From NCBI GenBank assembly GCA_001784585.1, contig MFRN01000011.1, positions 1 through 35,165 on the forward strand: DNA of 35,165 nt, written 5' to 3'. The translations under genes were made by a program, and so were the position numbers. Source of the DNA: Candidatus Melainabacteria bacterium RIFCSPLOWO2_02_FULL_35_15. Its GTDB lineage: Bacteria > Cyanobacteriota > Vampirovibrionia > 2-02-FULL-35-15. The notes under the pieces were generated by a model. It did not search any database. It saw only the letters and a list, made by a program, of their open reading frames with translations, and was not told the origin of the DNA. Each line of letters starts with the position of its first letter. The stretch's first letter is position 1. Of this stretch, positions 24,331 to 32,298 are shown piece by piece.

Positions 24331-25083
24331 TCAAGTCTTATCCACCAGCTTTGAAACCAGTCTATCCAGTTTTTCATTTGTCTTTTTTACCTGTTCTAAA
24401 ACTTTTTTATGTGATGGCTTATGTCCGGGATTCCAGATATTGCTAATTACTGATATTCCTGCATAGTCCAGTCCTAAGCTTTTTGCACAGATTATTTCAG
24501 GCACAGTTGACATACCTACAGCACTTACACCAAGTAACCGGAAAAGTTTTATTTCTGCAAATGTTTCATAAGAAGGACCCAACACACCGGCATAAACTCC
24601 TTTTTTAACTGTTGAGTTAAAAGTATTTGATATCTTTTTAGTCAGACTTGACTTTATTTTAAAAGGAGCCTGAATAATGCCACTTAAAGTACCTCTTTCA
24701 GTGGTTTGCATAAGATCAATAAACCCGGTTATTAACATTAAATCTCCGGCTTTAAAATTTTTATTTATTCCGCCGGCAGCATTTGTAATTATTATTTTTT
24801 TTACTCCCAGATTATAAGCAAGTCTTACGTTACTGGTTACATCACTGAAGCTTAGTCCTTCGTATAAGTGGCGCCTCCCGGAAAAAACCAGTATGTGTTT
24901 ATTGTTGATTTTATAAAGCTTTGATTTGCCTTCATGTCCTTTTATTGAAGCATTTAACTCACTATATTTAACTTCAAATATAGGCTCTTTATCTCTGAAT
25001 AGCGTTATCCCCGAGCCGGTTATAATTGCAATTTGAGGTGCTGCTTTGATTTTTTTCAATTGTTTTAACAGAAAGTTATTCAT
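24331..25083 (-). CDS. punA: Purine nucleoside phosphorylase (trimeric type)
   Basis: A 250-residue PNP/MTAP-superfamily enzyme that splits purine nucleosides with phosphate. It shows 'IAIITGSGITLF', the phosphate-site 'FSGRRHLYEG', 'IITNAAGGI', 'YAGVLGPSYETFAEI' and 'AVGMSTVPEI', and the base-contact Asn in 'ISVISN'. These match the PunA type rather than MTAP. In the futalosine pathway a separate nucleosidase acts on aminofutalosine; nothing here shows that this enzyme does. Its 5' end overlaps the divergent glycosidase-like gene by 38 bp if that gene starts at the TTG. Confidence 0.9.
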   Translation of the reverse strand: MNNFLLKQLKKIKAAPQIAIITGSGITLFRDKEPIFEVKYSELNASIKGHEGKSKLYKINNKHILVFSGRRHLYEGLSFSDVTSNVRLAYNLGVKKIIITNAAGGINKNFKAGDLMLITGFIDLMQTTERGTLSGIIQAPFKIKSSLTKKISNTFNSTVKKGVYAGVLGPSYETFAEIKLFRLLGVSAVGMSTVPEIICAKSLGLDYAGISVISNIWNPGHKPSHKKVLEQVKKTNEKLDRLVSKLVDKT

Positions 25084-27436
25084 TTTTCTTTTTGTTTTGT
25101 TTCTTGCTTTAATTTGTAGTTTAACAGACGCCAGGGCGTCTGAAAAAATCGGCGTATTGTACAGTTACAAAAATGTTGAAACCTACAACAGTAATAATAT
25201 TGTCGGGTTTCAGCAGGTCTGGAAGTCGTTTCTTGAGACATTTGAAGGAACAAACTTAGATTATCAGTTTATATGTAATATTACTCCGGAAACAAAAAAA
25301 ACAGATTTGGATGCAAATATTATTTTTTTTCCGCTTGCAATTGATATAGATTCAAATGAGCTGGGGTTTTTAAAAGATTTTTTAAATTCCGGAGGGAAGC
25401 TGGTTATAAGCTCCGGTATTGGTCCGGTCTCTGAAAATTTGAAAACTTTCTTGTCTGAACAAGGAATTGATATAAGTGAAAATGTGATTGCAAAAGGTGA
25501 ACTTAAATTAAAACACAGAACTGACGAAATTCTTTTTGAACTGCCTGTCGGGAATTTTTATTCTATATTTGAAATCCGCGGTAGTACAAAAAAAATTATT
25601 GCAAGGTGGAAGGAAACAAACCGGCCGGCAATCGGCAGCTCAAACAATACAGTTTACATAGGTTACAGCTGGGGACAGGATGTGGACACAAAAAATGATA
25701 TTGCAGCATTTCTCAAAACTATTGATTATTTTTGGGATAACATTTCATTTGACATAACAAAAAAAATATCAAATGAGGAATATAAAAAAATTGTAAAAGA
25801 AATCAATGCACTAAAATCAGAAGCTGCCCTGGTAATTCAAATTTCTGAACAGCTTGATTTGTCGGTACCTAAATATCTGTTAAAAAAACATTTTAGCGAC
25901 GGGCTGGATTTTTTTAATAGTTTTAATTCAAATTATCTCTTTGGTAATTATAAATTAGCCAGAGAAGATGCAAGCTCTGCAAAAAATGAGCTTGCATTTG
26001 TTTATTCCCTGGGTATTCCTGTAAGAAAAGTAGAAGTTCGTGCTATCTGGCTTGATCGGGGAAGTATTGTGGCATGCAAAGATGCAGTTGAGCTTAGAAA
26101 TTTGATTAAAAATCTTTCCCGTATCGGATTTAATGTAATATTTTTTGAAACAGTTAATGCCGGCTATCCGATTTATCCCTCCAGACTTCTTCCACAGAAT
26201 CCGCTTATTAAAGATTGGGATCCGTTAAGAGTAGCTATAGATGCTGCTCACGCATATGGAATGGAACTTCATGCCTGGGTCTGGACATTTGCTGTAGGAA
26301 ATACCAGGCACAATTTACTTGTAAATAAACCAGTTGAATATCCAGGTCCTGTAATTTCTACTAAGGACAAAAGCTGGGCTTTAGCAGGTCAGGACGGGCA
26401 GCTAAGAGTAGAGTTGCAGCCTGAAACCTGGATAAGTCCTGCAAATAAGAAAGCATGTGAATTTTTACAGGAATTATTTAGTGAAATAGTAACAAACTAT
26501 GATGTGGACGGTTTTCAGTTTGATTATGTAAGATTCCCGTTTCAGAAAACTTATTCTCAGGTTGGTTTTGATTTTGTCACTAAAAATGCTTTTCTGGAAG
26601 CGACTGGTAAAGCACCTTCGCTGGAAGGAAAGAACAACAGAATCTGGAGAGACTGGAAAGCTACACTTGTAAGTGATTTTGTAAAAGATACAAGTACTAA
26701 ACTCCGGACAATAAAACCAAATTTAAAAATATCAGCTGCGGTTTTTGCTCTTGACAGGACTCTTAGAATGCAGCTAATTCAGCAGGACTGGGAGACCTGG
26801 CTTATAAACAGATGGATAGATATCGTTTATCCGTTTTATTATTCTTATACAAAAGATGAAATTAAAACAAAGCTTTTAAGGGAAAGAGAACTGGTTAATG
26901 ATAAGGGAATTATTATTCCTGCTTTTAATCTGCGGGTTTTAAGTCTTGGCGAGCTGGCAGAAAGGATAACCCAGGCAAGGAATGCAGGTGTTTTAGGAGT
27001 AGCTTTATTTGCTTCAGAACATTTAGATAATGTTAAATCAAATCTGCTAAAAAATGGCCCGTTTCGTGAGAAAACAATTTTTACCCCGTATGAAAAACCA
27101 ATTCCTGCCTGTCAGAAATTACTGGATGAGTTCAATTCAATAATTGAAAAACTTGCACTTACAGGGCAGATGCAAGGACAACCATTACTTTCTGTCCTGT
27201 CTGAAAGTCAGACGCAGAAAGAAGTTTATTATTTAACCCAGGATTTAAAGGAAGAACTTGACAGGTATAGCCCTAAGCTCGCAAATGAAATTGAAAGAAA
27301 GCTTATGAATCTTCAGTTAAAAGTAAAAGACTGGCTTAGTTTGGAAAAATACCTGGATCGTGATCAAAGAGCTATGTATATAAGCAGTTACCTTGATCAA
27401 GTAAAAACATTATTAAATTATATAAGAAATGAATAG
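25046..27436 (+). CDS. Secreted family-10-like glycosyl hydrolase (COG1649/GHL10)
   Basis: A 796-residue exported protein. The signal peptide spans about 1-31 ('LFIFLFVLFLALICSL' then 'DARA'). An N-terminal ThuA/GATase-like domain (about 34-240) follows, then a helical linker. The GHL10 (DUF187) TIM barrel starts at 'RKVEVRAIWLDRGSI' and includes 'NVIFFETVNAGYPIYPS', 'GMELHAWVW', 'YDVDGFQFDYVRFPF' with the conserved Asp residues, and 'DIVYPFYYSYT'. The C-terminal 120 residues are helical. Such enzymes are common in Cyanobacteria and are thought to act on cell-wall glycans. The start is TTG at 25046, the only one giving a full signal peptide. An 18-bp inverted repeat (25125-25142) lies at the cleavage-site codons. 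Confidence 0.85.
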   Translation: MIFFNCFNRKLFIFLFVLFLALICSLTDARASEKIGVLYSYKNVETYNSNNIVGFQQVWKSFLETFEGTNLDYQFICNITPETKKTDLDANIIFFPLAIDIDSNELGFLKDFLNSGGKLVISSGIGPVSENLKTFLSEQGIDISENVIAKGELKLKHRTDEILFELPVGNFYSIFEIRGSTKKIIARWKETNRPAIGSSNNTVYIGYSWGQDVDTKNDIAAFLKTIDYFWDNISFDITKKISNEEYKKIVKEINALKSEAALVIQISEQLDLSVPKYLLKKHFSDGLDFFNSFNSNYLFGNYKLAREDASSAKNELAFVYSLGIPVRKVEVRAIWLDRGSIVACKDAVELRNLIKNLSRIGFNVIFFETVNAGYPIYPSRLLPQNPLIKDWDPLRVAIDAAHAYGMELHAWVWTFAVGNTRHNLLVNKPVEYPGPVISTKDKSWALAGQDGQLRVELQPETWISPANKKACEFLQELFSEIVTNYDVDGFQFDYVRFPFQKTYSQVGFDFVTKNAFLEATGKAPSLEGKNNRIWRDWKATLVSDFVKDTSTKLRTIKPNLKISAAVFALDRTLRMQLIQQDWETWLINRWIDIVYPFYYSYTKDEIKTKLLRERELVNDKGIIIPAFNLRVLSLGELAERITQARNAGVLGVALFASEHLDNVKSNLLKNGPFREKTIFTPYEKPIPACQKLLDEFNSIIEKLALTGQMQGQPLLSVLSESQTQKEVYYLTQDLKEELDRYSPKLANEIERKLMNLQLKVKDWLSLEKYLDRDQRAMYISSYLDQVKTLLNYIRNE

Positions 27437-27472
27437 GCTGACCCTGAGCAAGTCAAATTTCAAATTAATCAT

Positions 27473-27541
27473 AACCTCCTCTTAATTCCTCACAGATATT
27501 ATTCCGTCATAATTATTCACTTCATGTGAAAGAGGAGGGTT
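27473..27541 (+). promoter_or_regulatory. 5' leader that can hide the Shine-Dalgarno of the dockerin-like gene
   Basis: AACCTCCTCTT (27473-27483) is complementary to AAGAGGAGGGTT (27530-27541) apart from one extra G, and the latter contains the ribosome-binding site of the gene starting at 27548. Nested inside, TCACA (27490-27494) pairs with TGTGA (27525-27529). Folding would close the ribosome-binding site. What opens it (temperature, ion, protein or nothing) is unknown. Confidence 0.5.
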
Positions 27542-27547
27542 TCAGTC

Positions 27548-28627
27548 ATGTTTATTTTTCAAATAGATCCAGCAAAAGTTACAGGTGCAGAAAACAGAAA
27601 AGGTGCTTCTAATGAAATTAAAAATCCGGATTCAGTTTTATTAAACTCATTATCACAGACCTCTGAAGTAAGACCCATTAAACCACCTATTTCACCAGAG
27701 ATGTTGCTTGGGAAAATTATGGATTTATCAAATGAATATATTATTTATGCAAAAACTCATCAGAATTGGTATCGAAATGAAACTGACAAAGATGCAGATA
27801 TAGACAGACCTATACTACTGCCTCCTCCATGGGAAAGATCAAATGAATTATACGAAGCACTGGCACAATACACCAAGACTCCTGCTTCTCTTGAAAACAT
27901 AAATAATGTTAAATCTTTCTTTTATAGAATTATGGAAAATAGACCGGTTGATCCAAATCATGATGGCAAATTAGATCATAGTGATGTTCTTACTATTTGG
28001 GGAGATTACGACGGTGGGAAGATAATTAAAGGTGACATAAACGGTGATGGCCAGGTTAATCAGGAAGACGTTAATAGGCTTAGAAAGGCTCTTTTTATTG
28101 GAGATATGGACAGAGATGGGAAACTTGATGAGAAAGATTATGAAAAGTTAAAAAAAATAATAGATTCTCCTCCTCCTACCATTAGACCGTTAGAGCGTAT
28201 TTCACTTCCCTGGGGAATAAAAGGAGATTTAAATCATGATGGACAACTAGATAAAAAAGATCTTAATATTCTTAAGCATATTCTAAGAGCAGGAGATATG
28301 GATGGCGATGGGAAAATTGATAAGGCAGATGTAGAGCTTCTCATCAACATAGTAGGTAATCAAGATCCTTTACCTAAGATCAAAGATTTATCTAAAGCTT
28401 TATTGGAAGATCCATATCATCATCTGCTACAGATCCCGGAATTAGGAAAAGCATTAGCTAAGTACACAAATACTGAGTATAATCTTGGAAAAGCAGACAG
28501 ACTAATTAGCTTTTTCCTGCGGGAAAAAAGTGATTTAACCGGCGATGGAGTAATAGACTATCAGGATGTTATTGCTTTTTGGAAGAGTTTAGATCGTCCA
28601 GGTCCTATTCCACTAAAAGAGAATTAA
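27548..28627 (+). CDS. Dockerin-type EF-hand repeat protein without signal peptide
   Basis: A 359-residue protein with six DxNxDG-type calcium loops, starting at residues 135, 163, 186, 227, 250 and 329. Examples are 'DINGDGQVNQED' and 'DMDGDGKIDKAD'. Loops 2-3 and 4-5 form two dockerin-I-like pairs that resemble each other. Outside them, a segment around 100-155 ('LYEALAQYTKTPASLEN', 'DVLTIWGDYD') resembles the segment at about 299-350 ('LGKALAKYTNTEYNLGK', 'DVIAFWKSLD'), giving an A-B-B'-A' layout. There is no signal peptide, lipobox or membrane helix, and no cohesin gene is in the window. Calcium binding is well supported; the partner and location are unknown. Strong AGGAGGG ribosome-binding site. 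Confidence 0.75.
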   Translation: MFIFQIDPAKVTGAENRKGASNEIKNPDSVLLNSLSQTSEVRPIKPPISPEMLLGKIMDLSNEYIIYAKTHQNWYRNETDKDADIDRPILLPPPWERSNELYEALAQYTKTPASLENINNVKSFFYRIMENRPVDPNHDGKLDHSDVLTIWGDYDGGKIIKGDINGDGQVNQEDVNRLRKALFIGDMDRDGKLDEKDYEKLKKIIDSPPPTIRPLERISLPWGIKGDLNHDGQLDKKDLNILKHILRAGDMDGDGKIDKADVELLINIVGNQDPLPKIKDLSKALLEDPYHHLLQIPELGKALAKYTNTEYNLGKADRLISFFLREKSDLTGDGVIDYQDVIAFWKSLDRPGPIPLKEN

Positions 28628-28723
28628 ATAAAGTTTTAATGAAGATAAATACATCCTGCATGGTTTATAATTTTTAGTCGTTATCTGGTTATCCAGACAC
28701 GGAAAATTAAGGAGGGGTAAACT

Positions 28724-29680
28724 TTGACAATTGCTCCTGATGCTTTTGTAGTGTACGCTTTAGTCGGACCGACTTGTACTTATAAGTCAGGTATTGCAAT
28801 TGAATTAGCTAAGAAATTTCCGTTTGAAATTGTTTCTGCTGATTCCAGACTTATCTATAAAGAAATGGACATTGGAACTTCAAAACCTACAAATGATGAA
28901 ATGAAAGAAGTCCCGCACCATATGATTAATCTGGTTAATCCGGGAGAGGATTATTCAGCAGGTTTGTATAAGAAAGAATCCGAAGAAAAAATAAATAATA
29001 TTTTTTCAAGAGACAAAATTCCTTTGTTTGCAGGTGGAACAGGACTTTATTTAAACTCTGTACTGCTTGGGCTTTCTATTCCGGAAGTTAAACCTGATCT
29101 GAGTCTCAGAAGACAGCTTAAAGAGCTTACCCAGAAAGAGTTATATGAAAATCTGAAAAAACTTGATCCAAAAGCCACAGAAATAATTCATACAAATGAT
29201 AACTTCAGAACTATAAGAGCTTTAGAAGTTATTTATAAGACAAATGAATTGTTTTCTAAATTGAAGACTGTAAAAGAATTACCTTTTAAAGTTATCTGGA
29301 TTGGATTAACATATAAAGAACGGGAATTACACGTAAAAAAAATAAAAAAACGCTCAGAAACCTTTTTTAAAACCGGGTTTATAGACGAGGTTAAATACCT
29401 CCTGGGTAAATATGGGGAGCTTGATTTGTTTAAGCAAACAATAGGATATTCGGAAGTTATAGAATATTTAAAAAATCAGATTGATAAAGATAGCTTAGCA
29501 GAAAAAATTACTTTAAATACAAGAGGGCTTGTAAAGAGGCAAATGACCTGGTTTCGATCAAACAAACAAATTCAATGGGAATATTTAGATGATATAGATT
29601 ATAAAGATGCTTTGGAAAGAGTTTTTAGTTTGATAGAGAAAGGATCTTTAGCAAAGACATCCAAAGTATCAATATCCTGA
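28724..29680 (+). CDS. miaA: tRNA dimethylallyltransferase with atypical P-loop
   Basis: A 318-residue enzyme that adds dimethylallyl to A37 of tRNAs reading UNN codons. It shows 'PFEIVSADSRLIYKEMDIGT', 'PHHMINLVNPGEDYSAG', 'AGGTGLYLNSVL', 'NDNFRTIRALEV' and 'KRQMTWFRSNKQIQW'. The P-loop, normally GPTASGKT, reads GPTCTYKS: the Gly before Lys is Tyr. The usual DSRQ reads DSRL. Both are unusual for a working MiaA. The start is TTG, 6 nt after GGAGGGG. The last 82 bp overlap the 3' end of tsaD on the other strand. Confidence 0.92.
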   Translation: MTIAPDAFVVYALVGPTCTYKSGIAIELAKKFPFEIVSADSRLIYKEMDIGTSKPTNDEMKEVPHHMINLVNPGEDYSAGLYKKESEEKINNIFSRDKIPLFAGGTGLYLNSVLLGLSIPEVKPDLSLRRQLKELTQKELYENLKKLDPKATEIIHTNDNFRTIRALEVIYKTNELFSKLKTVKELPFKVIWIGLTYKERELHVKKIKKRSETFFKTGFIDEVKYLLGKYGELDLFKQTIGYSEVIEYLKNQIDKDSLAEKITLNTRGLVKRQMTWFRSNKQIQWEYLDDIDYKDALERVFSLIEKGSLAKTSKVSIS

Positions 29681-30606
29681 TAAATATCTCTTAAAAAATA
29701 TCCGCCAGATGCAATCATTGCAGCATTATCAGTACAGTATTTTAAATTTGGCATGAAAACCGGAATGTCGGTAGAACCCTGCAGTTTTTTTCTTAAAGTT
29801 TTATTTGCAGCTACACCACCAGCTACCACAATTTGTTTGGAATCTTTATCTTTTGCGGCTGAAATTATTTTTTTTACAAGGGTGTTTGTAACATTTTCCT
29901 GAAAGCTTGCTGCAAGATCTGCTTTACTATAATTAGTCGGTAATTTTTGTATCAGTCTTAAAACAGCAGTTTTCAATCCGCTAAAGCTAAAGTCATATGG
30001 TTTTACTTTTGCTTCCGGCAGTTTAAATATGTCAGGATCTCCGTCTTTGGCCAAAATTTCAAGATTAGGACCGCCTGGGTACGGTAATCCCAGCAATCTC
30101 CCGATTTTGTCAAAAGCCTCTCCACATGCATCGTCCAGCGTAGTACCGATAATCTCATATTCCGTATAAGTTTTCACATCTATAATTTGGGTATGCCCGC
30201 CACTTGCAAGGAGACAAATAAAAGGAGGCGCTAAATCTGATTCCAGAAAGTTTGAGCATATATGACCGAATAAATGATTTACCCCGATTAATTTTTTGTT
30301 AAACTTTTTTGCCAGCTCCCTTGCTTTCTTAAATCCAACAAGCAAAGATATTACAAGTCCAGGTCCAATAGTTACAGCTATTCCATCAATTTCATTTAAT
30401 GATAACTTTGCATCAGTTAATGTTTTATTAATTAAGCCATCTATAACTTCTTCATGTGCAAATTTAGCTACGCTTGGTTTTATGCCTCCAAACTCTTTGT
30501 GCAATTCTATTTGAGAAACTATATTGCTTGCAATGACCTGACGCCCGTTTTCTACAACTGCAACCGCAGTCTCATCACAACTTGTTTCTATGCCAAGGAT
30601 TTTCAT
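29599..30606 (-). CDS. tsaD: tRNA N6-threonylcarbamoyladenosine transferase subunit TsaD
   Basis: A 335-residue ASKHA-fold enzyme that attaches the threonylcarbamoyl group to A37 of ANN-decoding tRNAs. It shows 'MKILGIETSCDETAVAVV', the metal-binding 'GVNHLFGHICSNFL', 'LLASGGHTQI', 'GGVAANKTLRKKL' and 'CTDNAAMIASGGY'. The ATG at 30606 is the family start; the open frame further up is read through repeat sequence. Its 3' end overlaps miaA by 82 bp, tail to tail. Both genes act on A37, of different tRNA sets. Confidence 0.97.
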   Translation of the reverse strand: MKILGIETSCDETAVAVVENGRQVIASNIVSQIELHKEFGGIKPSVAKFAHEEVIDGLINKTLTDAKLSLNEIDGIAVTIGPGLVISLLVGFKKARELAKKFNKKLIGVNHLFGHICSNFLESDLAPPFICLLASGGHTQIIDVKTYTEYEIIGTTLDDACGEAFDKIGRLLGLPYPGGPNLEILAKDGDPDIFKLPEAKVKPYDFSFSGLKTAVLRLIQKLPTNYSKADLAASFQENVTNTLVKKIISAAKDKDSKQIVVAGGVAANKTLRKKLQGSTDIPVFMPNLKYCTDNAAMIASGGYFLRDIYQDIDTLDVFAKDPFSIKLKTLSKASL

Positions 30607-30624
30607 AGTAACAAGAATAACATG

Positions 30625-30690
30625 GTAGGGGCATGCCATGGTAGTAGGAGCATGCCATGGCAGTAGGAGCATGCCATGGCATGCTCCTAC
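30625..30690. repeat. Array of TGCCATGGCA palindromic half-units, 19-bp period, between tsaD and trmD
   Basis: Three units starting GTAGG(G/A)GCATGCCATGG begin at 30625, 30644 and 30663, a 19-bp period. The last is completed to a perfect 28-bp palindrome (30663-30690). The array fills most of the 102-bp gap between two divergent start codons. It resembles the GTAGGGGC...GCCCCTAC class of REP-like repeats found in several phyla. The core is shared with 3930-3947 and 7880-7923. Confidence 0.85.
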
Positions 30691-30708
30691 TACGCTATAA
30701 TTTTAAAT

Positions 30709-31377
30709 ATGCAGTTTGATGTTATTACCTTATTTCCGGATTTTATTAAAAGTTACTGCCAGTTCGGCATTATTGGCAGGGCTTATAAAGAAGAAAAAAT
30801 TAAACTTAACACTGTTGATTTAAGACAGTTTGGGCTTGGTAAGCACAAACAGGTTGATGACTTATCTTATGGCGGCGGAGTTGGCTTAATCCTAATGGTT
30901 GAGCCACTTTTTAACGCTTTAAAGAAGATCCCAAAAAAAGAAAAATCCAAGATTTTAATTACCTCAGCCAGCGGGAAAAAATGGGATCAAGATTTTGCAA
31001 ACAAATTAAAAAATGAAGAACAAATTATTATAATTTGTGGTCGTTACGAAGGGTATGATGAAAGAGTTTTGAATATTATTGATCATGAGATTTGTCTGGG
31101 TGATTTTATTTTAACTGGTGGTGAACTTTGTGCACTTGCAGTTATCGATTCTGTTTCAAGGCTTGTTCAAGGGGTCCTAAGGAAAGAAGAAACCCTGGAA
31201 GAAGAATCTTTTAAAGGCGGGTGTCTCGAATATCCACAATACACAAGACCAAATGAATTTAATAGCTGGAAGGTTCCAGATATCTTACTAAGTGGTCATC
31301 ATGCCGAGATAAAAAAATGGCGAGAAGAGCAGGCTAAGGAAAAAACCAGAAAAAACCGGCCTGATTTAGTGAAGTGA
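30709..31377 (+). CDS. trmD: tRNA (guanine37-N1)-methyltransferase
   Basis: A 222-residue SPOUT enzyme that makes m1G37 in tRNAs and prevents frameshifting. It shows 'MQFDVITLFPDFIKSY', 'YGGGVGLILMVEPLF', the knot motif 'IICGRYEGYDERV' and 'LGDFILTGGELCALAVIDS'. The start at 30709 matches the family; upstream codons belong to the repeat. A TATAAT lies 7 nt before the ATG and there is no Shine-Dalgarno, so the transcript may be leaderless. The stop overlaps the GTG start of uppP. Confidence 0.97.
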   Translation: MQFDVITLFPDFIKSYCQFGIIGRAYKEEKIKLNTVDLRQFGLGKHKQVDDLSYGGGVGLILMVEPLFNALKKIPKKEKSKILITSASGKKWDQDFANKLKNEEQIIIICGRYEGYDERVLNIIDHEICLGDFILTGGELCALAVIDSVSRLVQGVLRKEETLEEESFKGGCLEYPQYTRPNEFNSWKVPDILLSGHHAEIKKWREEQAKEKTRKNRPDLVK

Positions 31378-32222
31378 ATTCTATTTTTCAGTCAATTATT
31401 TTAGGAATTATTCAAGGAGTAACAGAATTTTTACCTATAAGCAGTACTGCACATTTAAGAATTGTTCCTGCGCTTCTTCACTGGAATGATCCTGGCACAG
31501 CATTCTCTGCTGTAATACAGTCAGGAACTATGTTTGCAGTAGTAATTTATTTTTGGAAAGATCTAAGTAAAATCTACGGGGCATTATTAAGTAATTTAGC
31601 TACACAGGGGAAAAGAAAAACTTTACTAACCACGCCTGAATCAAAAACCGCGTTGTGGATTTTGATTGGTACTGTTCCAATATGTGTTTTTGGATTACTA
31701 TTCAAAGAGCAAATTGAGAAAGGAATGGTAAGGAATTTAAATCTTATTTCTTTTTATCTTATTTTTTTTGGTATCTTACTTCTTTTAAGTGAAATTATTG
31801 GAAAACAGTCAAGAAATCTTAATAAGATTAACGCACTTGATGTTATTTTGCTTGGACTAGCTCAGTCTTTTGCTTTAATCCCAGGCGTTTCACGCTCAGG
31901 AGTTACTATATTTGCAGGATTGCTTTTAGGATTTAAAAGGGCAGATGCTGCCAGGTTCTCTTTTTTATTAAGTGTACCTGCAGTACTTATAAGCAGTTTA
32001 GTGGAATTAAATACTTTGTTTTATGCTATAAAAGCTGGTAGTGAAAATATAATCTGGATGGATTTATTTATCGGTGTAATTTGTGCTTTTGCAGCAGGTT
32101 ATTTTTCTATACATTTTCTTTTAAAATATTTACAGACAAATAAGACAAATATATTTGTTATTTATCGTGTATTGCTTGGGATCTTGGTTATTTATTTAAA
32201 TTATAAAGGTATTATTCATTAG
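31374..32222 (+). CDS. uppP: Undecaprenyl-diphosphatase (BacA/UppP type)
   Basis: A 282-residue integral membrane phosphatase that recycles the undecaprenyl carrier for peptidoglycan and other glycans. It shows 'GIIQGVTEFLPISSTAHLRI' (motif 1, with catalytic Glu and Ser) and 'IPGVSRSGVTIFAGLLLGF' (motif 2, with the essential Arg), with about seven to eight hydrophobic helices. The start is GTG, overlapping the trmD stop (GTGA), so the two are translationally coupled. Confidence 0.96.
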   Translation: MNSIFQSIILGIIQGVTEFLPISSTAHLRIVPALLHWNDPGTAFSAVIQSGTMFAVVIYFWKDLSKIYGALLSNLATQGKRKTLLTTPESKTALWILIGTVPICVFGLLFKEQIEKGMVRNLNLISFYLIFFGILLLLSEIIGKQSRNLNKINALDVILLGLAQSFALIPGVSRSGVTIFAGLLLGFKRADAARFSFLLSVPAVLISSLVELNTLFYAIKAGSENIIWMDLFIGVICAFAAGYFSIHFLLKYLQTNKTNIFVIYRVLLGILVIYLNYKGIIH

Positions 32223-32298
32223 ATAAAGTAGCAAGCAATTTAAAGCCGAAGGGACACTATTTGTTGTATTATATTCATTATTTGGAGGTAGATAAAAT

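Noticed and set aside
28684-28697. Small hairpin TCTGG-TTAT-CCAGA before miaA
   Set aside because: Five base pairs without a T run; too weak for a terminator, and it leaves the ribosome-binding site free.
30625-30690. CRISPR array
   Set aside because: Units are 17-28 bp palindromes at 19-bp period with almost no spacer; no cas genes.
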